64,000 bases of DNA from Escallonia rubra (lineage: Eukaryota > Streptophyta > Magnoliopsida > Escalloniales > Escalloniaceae). The stretch is from the NCBI GenBank assembly GCA_033065855.1, contig JAVXUO010000171.1:186001-250000 (forward strand), in the 5' to 3' direction. The translations under genes were made by a program, and so were the position numbers. How positions within the stretch are numbered: position 1 is the stretch's first letter; the number at the start of each line of letters is the position of its first letter. This document shows, piece after piece, positions 1 through 12,177 of the stretch. The notes under the pieces were generated by a model. It ran no database searches, had not been told where the DNA came from, and saw nothing but the letters and a program-made list of their open reading frames with translations.

Positions 1-1281
1 GATAGAGAGAGAGGAAAATAGATACAGCAACATCAAGTCTAGAAGAAAGAGTATTAAATTAAGGCTTGAGTCTACACTTGTCACTGCATGGATAGATTTA
101 GGACAACTTGAATGGTTTATGGCTACTTTGTCTCTAACTGGGAAGGTGATGCCCATACCATGACTATCGGCATAATAAAGTTTCGTCAGTCCTACTAACT
201 CTAAAACCTTTGAAAAGGAAAAAACTTGAATAAGACCTATTTGCTATATGACAACGAACTTATATCGTTATTGCTTTAGACCACAACAAGATATCAGATA
301 CTAAAATTTTAATACTAAAACGGTGGTTAATAGTATAATTGCATGCATCGTATTTCAAAGCACGTGATTCTAATTATTTGCATCACTCTCTTTTTGTACG
401 TTAATTATGGTCCCTAGGCTCAAAGTTAGCTGATTTTCTATGTCTTTTTTTTACTTATTCACTTACAGCAGGCACATGAGAAATATTTTATTCAGCACCA
501 CTAAGATCCTTAATAACTCTATATCAACACATACAAACAAAATATGAACTCGTGCAAAGTTCTCCATAGCACTCTGTACGTATACTTGTAGAGTTTTATC
601 GAATGTATGCAAAAGTAATTAAATATTTGAGTAATTAAGTAAAAAATTGTTCTTACCTCACCTTGTGTATTCCTGGGCACGAATGTTTTGCTATTGTTAG
701 ATATGAGGCTGATAATTAAGCACAAAAAAAATAAAAATTTATCTTGCCTATTTTTTGAAGATTCCCTTGTTTTCTCGGTTGTCACAAAAGCACATCTTGC
801 AGTTGCACTATCATTCTTTGTGATAGTTATTCTCATCCATAAAAAAAAAAGTAGAATCGCTAGATCAAACTTCATAATTACCAAGTAAAATTGCTAGATA
901 TGCACAAAGTTGTGAAATTACTCTTCTACTACTTTTTATGCCTACCGGAAAATATTGAATTTAAAGGTCTATTATGCAAGGAACAGATTTATGAAACTAC
1001 CCTCATCTGCATTCCAACCCCAACAGTACTACATAAAGTTTTATCATCCTAGGATGAATGTCATTAAAGACGTGAAACACCCCCCCCCCCCCCCCACACC
1101 AAATATGAAGCTTATGCTTTTGGTCTCGATGGACTGATGCCATCTAAAAAAGGTAAAACTTCAGAGTTTTACCATGGCCCTTCACATAATTGAGAATAGG
1201 TTAGTTGACTGACCTGAGCCTTTCTCACAAGTCTACCCCGAAGTACTAAGCATCTTTTCTAATATTAATCAAGGGTTATTT
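1..1281. other. AT-rich intergenic DNA
   Basis: No gene is recognised. The stretch is AT-rich. It holds a 16-base C run at 1080-1095 and one copy of a 28-bp repeat described separately. Short open frames here have no recognisable motif. Confidence 0.6.
1165..1192 (+). repeat. 28-bp direct repeat, copy 1
   Basis: This stretch is identical to 17923-17950, where it follows directly on the truncated end of the copia-1 5' LTR. The two copies lie about 16.8 kb apart in the same orientation. Confidence 0.8.
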
Positions 1282-1449
1282 ATGTCAAAAAACAACTACC
1301 CCCTGTTCTTAGCCAAGGATTCCAAGTCCTCTTTAAGTGCTCATCCTATCACAAAAACCCATATTAGCACCCCCACCCAAACTCAGCCTCGATACTGTCT
1401 CCCTTTCCTCCTTAATCAAACACTTTCTTCTTTGCTGCTTATAACAGAT

Positions 1450-1657
1450 ATGGATCAAGTTTACCTTCCAAAGAAAGCTATCCAAATTCTCCTATCAGCT
1501 TCTGTGCTTTCAATCATATTTTCTCATTCCTCATTGCTTCCTCCCTTCTCCATTCCTTTGGTTACTATCTTTCAAGAGTTTCTGACAAACTCTATAGCTA
1601 CTCGAGTGAGAGACGATATATTTTCCTTCTTTGCAATGGTATCCTACATTCGGTAGT
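1450..1657 (+). pseudogene. Possible DUF4408-like small protein relic
   Basis: An ATG at 1450 opens a frame (MDQVYLPKKAIQILL...) rich in hydrophobic residues. Around 1500-1650 the next frame reads a hydrophobic stretch ending in YIFLLCNGIL. As I recall it, plant DUF4408-type small membrane proteins carry a very similar motif (NYIFLLCNG). The N-terminal part and this motif are in different frames, so if the assignment holds the copy carries a frameshift. A stop ends the motif frame near 1710. No neighbour supports the call. It rests on one short motif and a plausible hydrophobic N-terminus, so chance similarity remains possible. Confidence 0.35.
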
Positions 1658-3133
1658 GGGTAATGTACTGAAACTAAAATATGTGCGGTCTTGGTGTTTC
1701 TGTAGATTGGCATGATGGTGCCACAGGTGGGAGGGGGCTTCAACTGGTGGTGATCCGATGGTCGACGGCAAGACCACTTCAATTTTTTAGCCTGCTTTGT
1801 GGTTCTTTTTTTGTCTCTAATTTTTCTTGCCCATTAAGAACCTAGACACACAATTCTTTTACAAGCGATTCTGATAACCTTTTCATACACGCTTATCAAG
1901 GCATTTTGAGGAATGAGATGAACAAGTGAACCTTTTCATACTTGAACCAATAAGCGGTCCAGTCTCGTAAACCGGGGGCTTATCTGGTTCTTCCTCCTGG
2001 AAAGCTCTAATTGCTCCCCCTTCCAACTCAATAAAGTATTCACTATTAACCCCTCAGCCAAATTAAACAGCTTTGCACCACGAAGAATCTTCTTATACGG
2101 TTCTCCAGATACTGGGATAAACATCTCAGTTTGGGCGAAAGAGTTCATCGCAATTCGAGTTACTGATTGCATAGTGAAGGAAAAGACAGAAAAGGATCTA
2201 CTACATGAACTTCCAAAGTAATGTTACATGTCTCCCATTTCTTGCAGAATCTTTCCTTTCCCAAATACAAATTCTGTATCAAGCTTTTGGACTCTCCTCA
2301 ACACTCTTCATTCAGTTCTCTTCAGCTTCCATGATTCTTGAGCTTGGTTAGGAGAGACTTGCAGCTGTACTGCAACGGTAAGCAGTCCTCTGTGTCCTTG
2401 CACTGCTTCCCTTGTAAGGTGGGGGAATTGCTGTAACTCACACTTCAACACTTCTTGTTATATTTCTCACCTCATTGTGCACTGTTCCTATTGTGGGGAA
2501 GTGTGGAAAACTCGAATTGTGTTTCTCCAATGGTAAGCGTCTTCAGGTTGCTCACTCGCTACATCTCTTATAAAAGAAGAACATTGCAGTAAGCCCAATT
2601 TCATGTGCACGCGCGCATCATGTTATACAAAAGGGTTGGAAAGAGAAGACTGGCTTGGGATATGACAAAAGGGTTGGATTGGACTATGCCGTTACCAAAT
2701 TACGCAATAGCATGTCGTTTAAGTGACATAGGTATCTAAGTAAGGTGAAGTATTTGCAGTTGCATAAGTGACCACAGGGAGTTCGATGAGCCAAATAGGG
2801 AGTTCGTGTGTGTATGAATAACATGGATGTCTGGTAAGGGATTAAATCGATTCCACGCTTCCGTGTATTCATGTGAACATCGAATCAGGTGCTTGACATA
2901 AAGGCGAGAGGTGGGCCGTCGGCGACTAACTACAGTGTGCTACTATTTGCAGAACATCATCGTTGTAACTGTACTAAAAATTTCCATGGATCAAGACAAA
3001 TAAGCAAGCGGATTGATGAACTTAATTGCCTCTGACAATATGTGGAGGAAGGGACCAAGCGACTGGAAACTGGAAAACCTCAAACACTAATCCTTATTAA
3101 CAAAACAATGCGGTTGTGGTGGTTTTGGAGACC

Positions 3134-3191
3134 ATGCTTACTGCCTATGCTTACTGCCTATGCTTACTGCCTATGCTTACTGCCTATGCTT
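3134..3191 (+). repeat. 13-bp minisatellite, four copies plus a partial
   Basis: The unit ATGCTTACTGCCT is repeated four times exactly from 3134 to 3185, followed by a partial copy. It lies in noncoding DNA. Confidence 0.9.
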
Positions 3192-5502
3192 TAATCATAT
3201 TCATTAGTCAGTTATTTGACTGCATGCCACTGGACATCCTTAAGCATCTCTTGGTTCAACTTTATATACTTGATGCCAAAGACTAAAGGGTCTTCAATAA
3301 CTATATCTTGGTAGGACTTATGCTGGTTGAATTGTAAAGTGATGGAGCATATCAGATTCTTTAAGAACAGATAAAGACAATGAAGATCAAGGGGAGGTTT
3401 CTTATTGATTTTTAGGGCACATACGTCTTCCTTTTTGTAGTAAAAAAATCCCCCATCTCTTTCTTCTTCTTTCTCCCCCCACCTCTGCATGAGTTGTGTA
3501 CCAGTCTTCACATCCATACAACTTCTCCTATAAGCTGTTCCAGACTCTTTCTGACAACTAAAGTGCCTCAATCAAGCCATCCTTCATCAATATCTAGTCC
3601 TACAGGAAAATCTCGATCTTTTCTGCAGTAGAAACTGATCCTAAAAATCCTTATGCGCGGTGATTAATGAATTAAACATATCAGCAATGACGATTAAAGG
3701 GGATGCAGATGAAAGGTGAAAAGGGGATACTATGAAGGTGCAATTCGTTAATCTTCATGGTCCTACTGCCTTAATACCTATTGATGTTCGGGCTAATATA
3801 AAGACTAAAAACCGGATTCTATGAAAACGGCGAAAGCATGTTGATAATCCCATCCATGTCCAATAAAGAGTTAATGGCGTGGTTATTGTCCATGGTGCGT
3901 TGATGGGTCAAAAATTTAAAAGGAAAAGAGGGAAAAAAGAAAACACAAGGAATTGAAGCTATTCATAAAGTTACCTTTCACCTTAAAGCTTACTCCTTAG
4001 AGTTTGCAACATTGGAGGCAATAATGTGTGGAGGTTGAATGGAGACAGGGATGAGCTAGATTTTGGAGACCACGCATACTTATATAGGGTTGGGTTTTTC
4101 TTTTTTGAGTAAAAGTGGTAATAACATTTATATTTAATAAGATTCTATGCTCTAATAAGCGTAGTTCAGGAAACATGCTTGATATTGTATAAAAAGTCAA
4201 GAAAATCCTTATATTTTAATAAGCGTTAACTCTAAAAAAGTGTATTTAATGGGAAAGAAATGGTATAAGTCAAAAACGTCATTATTCACTCTTAACCTTT
4301 TATGAAAAAATCAATTAGACAAGGGTATTTTAAGGAAGAAAAAGATTAGTCATTTAAGCCCATATTTATATATTTATTATAGATCTAGATTATAGATTAT
4401 AGATTGTGACAATTTCACGACTTGCATTAAATTTACTTGCTCACTTACTTATCTTGAAACGCATCATGCTTGTTAGACGACGGTGTCATGCATGCAAGAA
4501 GAGCGTACTTTGTGATTCATTCGATGTCATAGTAATAGCGAACGGCATGTGCCAATATTTCAAAATTGTCAGTTGTTTTGCTATCCACGTACCATGAACC
4601 TGATTTAGTTAAGGGTCTCAGACCAACTTAACATTATATTTTTAGATAAGAGATTCGAGGTTCATGGTTTATGGTTAATGGGACAATTGATCTTAAGGTC
4701 TATTGATGGGAAATTAAGAGATGTTACGAGATGAGCTAGCTTATCACCATCGTCTCTCAAGTCTCACCACCATGAGGGAATTGAGCCCACCAACCTCTCA
4801 ACCCAGTGAAAATGTACCGAGTCAGTCACATGCAAGACAGATCACAAAGAAGGTCAAAAAAAGAAGGAAGAAGAACGAGAAGAGCAAACAATTAGAAAAT
4901 ATTCTCTCCTCAACTCTAACAATATGCATAGAGTGAATATATAATACCCAAGAGAAACAAGGCTACAAGAGCCTGTTGAGATTAAAACTGCTTGCTTTGT
5001 ATTCGATCCAGTAAAAGGATATGTATGATGTTTCTGCTAGATGGTGGACTTGAATGAGATGTTACCCATTTATGTAAAATGAACTGCTGCTTATATTACT
5101 ATATCGTATTACCCTTTCATGTTATGATAAAGATCTCAACTACATCCACAATCCTTGACTTTCATCGGTACCACGCCTTCTTTTGTTTGCTTTTTAACTA
5201 TCCGAAGTCTTCCAATGTGTATCAAATTGGAGATTTTCAACATAGGCGTCCAATCTTTTGAAAACATAGTATAAATCATAACAGTTTTAAAAAGCATGAA
5301 AAGCCATCATGCCCAAAGGACTTTGTGTTTTCCTTGTTTCTGCCTCACCAAGTTCATACTGGATCCAAATCACATTTACTCATGGGAGACCAATTTGCTT
5401 CCTGTTTTTAATTAGTAGAAGCAGTGATTCTGACACATGTGTAAAACATACTGCTCACCTCAACTTCTAGAGCATATTAGTGCTCTTGAGCAACTATTCC
5501 CT

Positions 5503-5530
5503 CCGTCCCTAATTAATTGATCACCTTAGT
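5503..5530 (+). repeat. Possible Stowaway-like MITE end
   Basis: The string CCCTCCGTCCC after a TA resembles the terminal inverted repeat of Stowaway (Tc1/mariner-type) MITEs. No matching inverted end was found nearby, so this would be a truncated copy or a chance match. Confidence 0.25.
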
Positions 5531-5639
5531 GTATTGGTGCCCTTTGGCCGCTCGACTAATAAATCTATCAATTAATTAATTCTTAGGCAACATCAGTGCA
5601 GTTCCAGTATGAGGTCTACAAATTTGGTTGATCTATCTC

Positions 5640-6880
5640 TGACGCATAATACTTTATAAGGATATATTCTAGAGACGTCTCGATCACGAATAAGCTGGGT
5701 GACCTTGGATTTATCTCATAACAACCCCTATGGTGTCATTCCAAAATCTGTAGAGGTACTATCACATCTTAAATATTTTTTAATAAGTTAAGTGGACAAA
5801 TTTAAAGTGGAGGACTTTTTGAGAACTTCAGACAAGCCAATCTTTTGCGTTGAATAAAGCTTTGTTCGGTCAAGGACAATTAAAACAGTTGTATTGATAT
5901 ATTCTTTATCTGCTACTCCTTCATTGACGGTACTAGTCACGATCTTTCTTTCTATGTTGATAAGATGCCAAGAAAGTAAAAAAATTCCAGCCAAAAATGA
6001 TATGCAACCTATAGTACAACAAAAAAATCAATTACCATGGAACTTTTGAAGCGACTAACGGTAAGGGGGGAAGCAATTTAATTGGTAGTGGAAGTTTTGG
6101 ATCTGTTTACAAAGGATGGTTGCCACCATAAAGATATTCAAATTGCACAATGAGAAAGCTCTCAGATGTTTGGAGATTGTGTGAGGTACTCCGCAACATT
6201 CGCCACCGAAACCTCACAAAAGTCATTACTCGTTGCTCTAACTTGACTTTAGAGCCTTGGTTCTGTAATACATGCCAAATGGCCTTGAAAACTTGTTATA
6301 TCACACGACTATTGTTTAGGTATCAAGAAAATGCTGGACATAATGATTGATGTGGCATGTGCATTAGACTGTCTCCATCAAGGTTATGAACCACCTGTGG
6401 ATCATTGTGATTTGAAGCCTAGCAATGTGTTGCACAATGAAGATATGGTTGGCCATGTGAGCGACTTTGGCATTGTAAACATCACTACATAGACATAATT
6501 TCCAAAATTGACGTTCTCATATATCGTTTGTTCTGCTGCTCATTATATGCTTGATGTAGAATACGGATCGGGAGGTTCGGTCTAAACAAGTAGTGGTGTT
6601 TACATTTATGAAATTATGCTCGTGGAGACGTTTAATAGGACAAAGCCCACTGAGGAAATGCTTGCTGGAGGGATAACCTTAAGCTTTCGGTGGAGGAGTC
6701 ACTTCCTAATGAGATGACTAAGGTTGTAGATATGGATTTGCTAAGGCAAGGAGAATAAAATCTAACAAAAAATGTGAGTGTTTAACATCCATCATGAAGT
6801 TGGCTTTGGAATGTACAAAGGAACTAGTGGAGCAAAAGGTCAACATACATGACGTTCTGAGATCTGAGGACACTAAGTAA
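5640..6880 (+). pseudogene. LRR receptor-like kinase pseudogene (subfamily XII type, non-RD)
   Basis: Fragments in all three forward frames line up, in order, with a leucine-rich-repeat receptor kinase of the FLS2/EFR-like group. A last LRR (LDLSHNN...GVIPKS) lies near 5710-5760, then the post-LRR linker (GGLFENF). A membrane-spanning stretch lies near 5935. The ATP-binding loop (LIGSGSFGSVYKG) lies near 6080-6115, and the alphaC-side region (LRNIRHRNLTKVITRCSN) near 6190-6245. The catalytic loop HCDLKPSN lies near 6402 and DFG near 6465, with C-terminal lobe pieces to 6880. The catalytic loop has HCD instead of HRD, the non-RD form typical of immune receptor kinases. Many stops and frameshifts show it is dead. 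The LRR ectodomain upstream of 5640 is not recognisable. The family call is firm; the subfamily is inferred from the loop and linker. Confidence 0.85.
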
Positions 6881-7453
6881 GATCAGAGTTAAGTTTCTTG
6901 ACTAATCTCAACATTATTCAAGTTTCTTGAATAACTTTGTACAACGATGTCATTATCTCAGTTATGTTTCCCCGGCCAGGTGACTTTCCGTAGAATTTGA
7001 TCATTTTGCCGGAAGTTCCACACAAGAATGGAGTATCAAATGACTTTGTCATAATGTTCAAATCTGGATCAGTGGTTTAAAGCTAGATGAGATTGCCCAG
7101 ATACTCTTGTCGCAGTGCCAATATGCTCTGCCAAATTGATAAACAAAAATATAACCGGACCATTTATTTTGTGATCTTTTATAACTGGGTTCTATTCTTT
7201 TTCCCCCTTTTTCCTGATAAAACTGGAGAGAGCAAATAAATCAGGAAGCAGGGTTGTCTTTCCAACATCCTCTAATTACATCATTCCCTTCAATAGGTCA
7301 GGTCAGCACATTGATGAAGCTGTTGCAGTGCAGGCTTACTTGTGGCAAGCTTCCGGTGAAACAAAGAAGAATTAAGGAAAGAGATCCTGCTATTTGTTCA
7401 GGTCATCGAATAATTCTAAAAGATCGTTAGGGGGTACCAAGACAAGCAGTTTG
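6881..7453. other. Noncoding spacer
   Basis: No gene is recognised. The last five bases before the copia-1 LTR (GTTTG) would be its left target-site duplication. The partner is lost because the other LTR is truncated. Confidence 0.5.
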
Positions 7454-8346
7454 TGTTAGGATCGAAGGGGCCTTGTGTGATAGGGAATTGCAAATAGAGC
7501 AAATGCCAAGAATTGAAACGTAACCAAGCCAAACAAACAGTGACAAGAGCAACACCAAATTTAACGTGGAAAACCCTCTCACATAGAGGGAAAAAACCAC
7601 GGGCAAACAAATCCACTAATTCAATCAACAAAGCACTACAAATGATCCTCTCAAGCTTTTTGCCCTAAGCTTAAGGTAAACACATGCTACAGAAAAATGT
7701 AAAACTTACTTCTTTCCAACCAAGTTAGAGAAATCACTACAAAGACATATAAAATGTAAGCTTCTCCACTTCTCTGCTCTCCCTCTTGCATATGCCAATG
7801 TCACTGTAGCACACAGGTAATTTCAGCTCTCATGGATGATGTGAAGCTGCTGGTTTTCTTCACTGTTTTGTCACAAAACAGTGGTAAACTCAGGTAAAAA
7901 GGTCAATGCCGAAGCCACCCTTTTTCTTCACTGTTTTCAGCCTAAACAGTGGCAAACCTCATTCAGTTTTTCTGTCTTTCTCTTCGGTAAGAGGCTTCAT
8001 CAATCTCCCTCACTATTTATTCAAAACAGTGGTAATCACCTTCACATATTTTTCTCACGCATGGCTTCATAGCCTTTATATAGGCAGCTCCATATGTGTC
8101 TGTCTAATTGATCCAGAAGACTCCATTGGTGGAAACCAAAGAGTCTCTTGCATGCCCAAGGCAACTACCACGTTTAGAAAAACAACTTCCAAAGACAGCA
8201 ATTACTTAGCTGCTGACCATACTCAATTCCACCATTCCAAGACCCATCTTGGAATTCATTCCTTTCTTCACTTTCCTTTGTGTCTCCAACTCATAAATGT
8301 ATTAACAATTTGTGACTGAACCAATGGTGCACTCATGCACCCAACA
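7454..8346 (-). repeat. copia-1 3' LTR (893 bp)
   Basis: Starts TGTTAGG and ends CCAACA, as expected for an LTR. Positions 7454 to about 7970 match the truncated LTR at 17411-17929 with few differences. A pyrimidine-rich stretch follows at 8347, which on the minus strand is the polypurine tract. Confidence 0.9.
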
Positions 8347-8853
8347 ATCTCCCCCTCCAGTCACATGAGGGAGATCACAGTTCCTTCTGTCTCAAGCGTA
8401 ATGCATTCCCGCCATCGACGCGCGGGAGTAAACAACATCCACTAATTTCGTTGCCAACCTCGTAGTAAAATTATCGAAGCCCTCTTTGACCATCCCTTGC
8501 ACAACCTCCATTAAATTAGCGTTATCACCACAACGCTGGGCTTCACAAACATTTTCAAGCTCCCCCCAATTAGTACAATCTCTAGTTGGATACATTTTCG
8601 TGGATCCGGATCCTCTAATATTCTTTACTTGAGGGGCGTGCTCCTCCTACTCAACACCCTCCGGCAACGGCAAAACTATATCACAAAGTTTCACATCCCC
8701 ACCACCTGTGGCGCTCTCTAGCGGTGAAGGTAATGGTGTGAGACATGGAGCACTAACTGTCGGTTGTGCGCTAACCTCCTTAAAGGAGACCTTCTTATGC
8801 TTGCTATCACAAGGGCTCAACCACGTACCTTTGGCAAGAAAATTGATGGACAG
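8347..8853 (-). pseudogene. copia-1 distal internal remnant with polypurine tract
   Basis: On the minus strand the fragment from 8848 downward reads NFLAKGTW...CDSKHKKVSF. This resembles the zinc-binding GAG-pre-integrase end of copia polyproteins (CD..C.GKQHRVSF) with the cysteine pair damaged. It joins the end of 11536-12177 in frame once LARD-B is removed. After it comes a serine/proline-rich stretch and a tail frame (8595-8392) I cannot assign. Integrase core, RT and RNase H are missing. The polypurine tract (GAGGGGGAGAT on the minus strand) lies at 8347-8357, next to the LTR. Confidence 0.65.
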
Positions 8854-9234
8854 TGTTGCTGCTAAAAATATGCTCCGCGTACATTGCGGAACCCGAGCCT
8901 AGACCGATGACCTGCAAGATAAAAAACGAGTGACCGCCGGGTGGGGTTCCCGGCGGAGAACTCTCCGATGCTTAAGTCAGAGCGCAGCTACAGAATAGTA
9001 ACTCTAAAAAAGCATGAATTGTGTAGTTGTCCATACCTGGAGGGGTAGACCCATTTATATAGTTGTAAGATAAGACTCCTAGTACGACTGGGCCGTGGGC
9101 CAGATGTGTTAGGATCGCGTTAAGATCCTCGAGGATCACGTCACAATCCCTAATAAGATAATAATTGATCTCCCAGTTTGACTGGGATTGCCGGGTATTC
9201 CCCAATTATTGGGAGTTATATTTGAGTTATATCA
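8854..9234 (-). repeat. LARD-B 3' LTR
   Basis: 381 bp, TG...CA ended. On the minus strand it contains a TATATAA-type box, near 9053-9062 on the plus strand, that would drive transcription in the 5' copy. The polypurine tract (GTGGGGGGCTTA on the minus strand) adjoins at 9235. Confidence 0.9.
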
Positions 9235-9914
9235 TAAGCCCCCCACTTCCTTAGCTAAAATGTTTGGCTGAGGAAGTTTATACCTGGTGTCTCGAGACAC
9301 GTGTCAGATTTGTAAGTGATTCTCATCCACTTGTAGGGGTAACAATATTTCTCTCTTCCATGTGCTCCGTCCTAAGCGGGAGCTTAAGCTTTAGAACTTT
9401 GCCCAAGTAGGGCGCTAGAACCCTAGCTCTCGAGAGCTAAGTCTTAGAATGTCGCCTGAGTAGGCTATTTGGAATCATCTTTAGAAAGACGAATCATGGG
9501 ATCTCGAGATCCTTTAGGGGCTGTGCCCCTTGGTAGCCTCTCTCGGGAGAGGACACAAAGTTGTGCATGCAAGTTGTTGCATGTGCTAAGTGTTTGAATG
9601 TCCCCTCGAGGGGTCACCTCTCCTTTGGAGGGTGTTCATTTTGTGCTAGTGTGTGTTCTTGAGCTCGAGCCGACCACATCATGCTTGCGTTTTACTTTGT
9701 CGCGAACTCTTATCATCAGCTAAGAGCTGGCGAAGAAGCCTCGCACTCACGCTTGACTGGATTTTGAATTGACAAAGAATGGAGGGGGGATGAAGTCCCA
9801 TAGTCCTTTGTCATTTCACGGGTTAGAACTATAGCTAAACCGTTCGGATAGAACTCGAGCTCTATCCTATCACCCTTGGGGGTGTTCGTCCCTCAAGGGA
9901 CCGCCCTAAAGGGC

Positions 9915-10335
9915 TGGTGGAGCGCGGAGCTCATGCAACTACCCTCGAGGGTTTGACGGAATTTAAGAATTCTTGTCATACACGCCCTCGGAGGCGGATG
10001 GAGCGCGGAGCTCATGCAACTACCCTCGAGGGTTTGACGGAATTTAAGAATTCTCGTCATACACGTCCTCGGAGGCGGATGGAGCCGGAGCTCATGTAAT
10101 TATCCTCGAGGGTTTGACGGAACTTAAGAGTTCTCATCAAACGCACCCTCGGGGGTTTAACGGAACTTTAGAGTCCTCGTTGTACGCGCCCTTGGGGGTT
10201 TTGACGGAACTTGAAGTTCTCGTCGTACGCGCCCTTGGGGGTTTAACGAAACTTTAGAGTCTTCGTTGTAAGTGCCCTTGGGGGTTTGACGGAACTTAGA
10301 ATTCTCGTCGTATGCGCCCTCGGGGGTTTCTCGTC
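9915..10335 (+). repeat. LARD-B tandem arrays (80-bp and about 46-bp units)
   Basis: About two and a half 80-bp units, each with the palindrome CCCTCGAGGG, an AATTTAAGAATTC stretch and CGCCCTCGGAGGCGG, run from 9915 to about 10140. Shorter GGGGGTTT(A/G)ACG-containing units of about 46 bp follow to 10335. The same arrays occur in LARD-C and LARD-D. Confidence 0.85.
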
Positions 10336-11149
10336 CTTGTTGCCGCGGTGCTAAATAAGAAGCAGCGGGTCATGGAGCCCGTAATATGGTCGATGTGGCG
10401 AACCTTTCTGTCTGATAAGACATAAGGCATTAAGCCTGTATGATCTCATAAAATATAAAGCCCCCCGGCCTTTGAGAAGGCGTGGATATATAAAGACGGC
10501 TTTTAAGCCCATATGTTGGGCCTGGTCGCAAGAAGACCTGAATGAGCAATATAGAAGACTGTAATCCGCCTGCGAGCATATAGAGCTAGAGGACGCGGAG
10601 TCCGTCGCAATTTATCAATATGCTGAGAAGCAACTAGATTCAATTTGCTAGTCGCACGAGTTTGAGCTTGCAGTTGTACCGGCATATTAGTGATGCTTAT
10701 TAGCAGAGGCTGACGATATTCTCTGATTCACTGATCGAGGTCACTGTGTGACTGAACATCATGAGATAATAAGAAATGCCGAGTCGGCAAGAAGCTGCAG
10801 CAGAAACCCTAGGCGTGACTTTTAGTCACAGGGTGCTGTGAATTTGTTCCTCGCTTTACGAAGTGATTTATACGTCACTGTTAATACTCGCAGGTGTAGT
10901 TTAAACCCTTGCAAGAAATAAAAGTATGTGACTGAAAAAACAGCCTCTGAAGCAATAAAGCATATAAAAATGTAACTATGTTTTTAACACAGAATTAATA
11001 ACGATGTTTTAGTCACCGTGGCCCTATTAGGACTTTGTCGGTTAGCCGACAGGGTGCGCTGCACTGCGTGACGCTAGTAGGCTCAAAAAAGTCGTAGTGC
11101 TTAGAAGACCCGACATTTAATGTGCTCGCACCCACGGATGGCGCCAATC

Positions 11150-11530
11150 TGTTGCTGCTAAAAATATGCTCCGCGTACACTGCGAAACCCGAGCCTAGAC
11201 CGATGACCTGTAAGACAAAAAATGAGTGACCGCCGGGTGGGGTTCCCGGCGGAAAACTCTCCGATGCTTAAGTTAGAGCGCAGCTACAGAATAGTAACTC
11301 TGAAAAAGCATGAATTGTATAGTTGTCCCATACCTGGAGGGGTAGACCCTTTATATAGCTGTAAGATAAAACTCCTAGTAGGACTGAGCCGTGGGCCAGA
11401 TGTGTTAGGATCGCGTTAGGATTCTCGAGGATCACGTCACAATCCCTAATAAGATAATAATTGATCTCCCAGTTTGACTGGGATTGCCGGGTATTCCTCA
11501 TTTATTGGGAGTTATATTTGAGTTATATCA
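11150..11530 (-). repeat. LARD-B 5' LTR
   Basis: 381 bp partner of 8854-9234. The sequence at 11134-11149 (plus strand ...GGATGGCGCCAATC) is the complement of the PBS, which reads TGGCGCCATCC on the minus strand. Confidence 0.9.
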
Positions 11531-11535
11531 GACAG

Positions 11536-12177
11536 CCTTGCCAGAAATCGGAACCCATCACTGTGCCACATAGACTCGTCATTAACCGTATCCAGCTCCA
11601 AACAAATATCGGCACGAATCTTGTAAAAACTACTGCAAGCAACTCCTCTCGCGATCACCAATGCCCCCTTGGTGAGCTTCCACCTTCCACTGCCAAACAT
11701 ATTCATATTGCCCAGGCCGTCCAAAGTGATACCCGAAATCAAATTGAGGCGAAGATCAGGAATGTGTCGCACATTCTTCAGCCTCAATGTGCAACCCACA
11801 TCTGTCCTCAAACATACGTCTCCTACGCCTGCAATTCTGGAACAACAATCATTTCCCATCTTTACTGTCCCAAAATCCCCAGCTGTGTAGGAAGAAAAGA
11901 ACTCCCTTTTTGATGTAGCGTGACACGTCGAACAATACCATAATCATGTGGTGTCTCTGCAACCGATAGAACCACCACTTCTTTATCTAACACAACCGCT
12001 GAAGTGTTGCCGTCGTCACCATTCTTCTGATCTTTTTCCTCAAACTTTTCTCTCTTGGCATATCGACAATTTCTCTGAATGTGACCAGCGTTGCCACATT
12101 TATAACACTTTCTAGTATCCCTGGACTGTGACTGAGCTCTGTCGTTGCCATATTTATAACACTTTCTAGTATCCCTG
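11536..12177 (-). pseudogene. copia-1 gag C-terminus to protease/GAG-pre-integrase
   Basis: Read on the minus strand, this starts with a CCHC zinc knuckle (CYKCGNAGHIQRNC) and continues to a copia protease-to-pre-integrase region (CLRTDVGCTLRLKNVRHIPD, LNLISG, GRWKLTKGALVIARG) ending near LARD-B. The catalytic DSGA of the protease is not seen. A 54-bp tandem duplication (12070-12123 and 12124-12177) has doubled the knuckle's N-terminal half; in the extra copy the second cysteine is tyrosine (CYKYGN). Frames shift between the pieces, so it is not functional. It joins 16711 upstream and 8853 downstream once LARD-C and LARD-B are removed. Confidence 0.85.

Larger units (their letters stand above)
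1711..5639. other. Noncoding, nothing recognised
   Basis: This is mostly AT-rich sequence. Open frames of 60-120 codons occur on both strands (for example 1936-2172 and 3212-3571, minus), but none shows a motif I can assign. A 13-bp tandem repeat and a possible MITE end lie inside. Confidence 0.5.
8854..11530 (-). mobile_element. LARD-B: non-autonomous LTR retrotransposon
   Basis: Two 381-bp LTRs (8854-9234 and 11150-11530) begin TGTTGCTGC and end TATATCA on the plus strand. They are flanked by a 5-bp TSD, GACAG, at 8849-8853 and 11531-11535. The polypurine tract next to the left LTR and the TGGCGCC-type PBS next to the right LTR place the element on the minus strand. The PBS is of the kind seen in some Ty3/gypsy elements rather than the iMet type. 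The 1.9 kb interior has no gag or pol, only conserved noncoding sequence and tandem arrays. The LTR pair differs at about 16-18 sites by eye. Compared with LARD-C it lacks the GC-rich leader: the sequence jumps from GTGCTCGCA straight to the PBS. Confidence 0.92.

Noticed and set aside
3212..3571. 119-codon minus-strand frame
   Set aside because: Length is possible by chance in this region and no motif was recognised.
9917..10099. Repetitive 60-codon frame in the LARD-B array
   Set aside because: It is the translation of the 80-bp repeat unit and is not conserved as protein.
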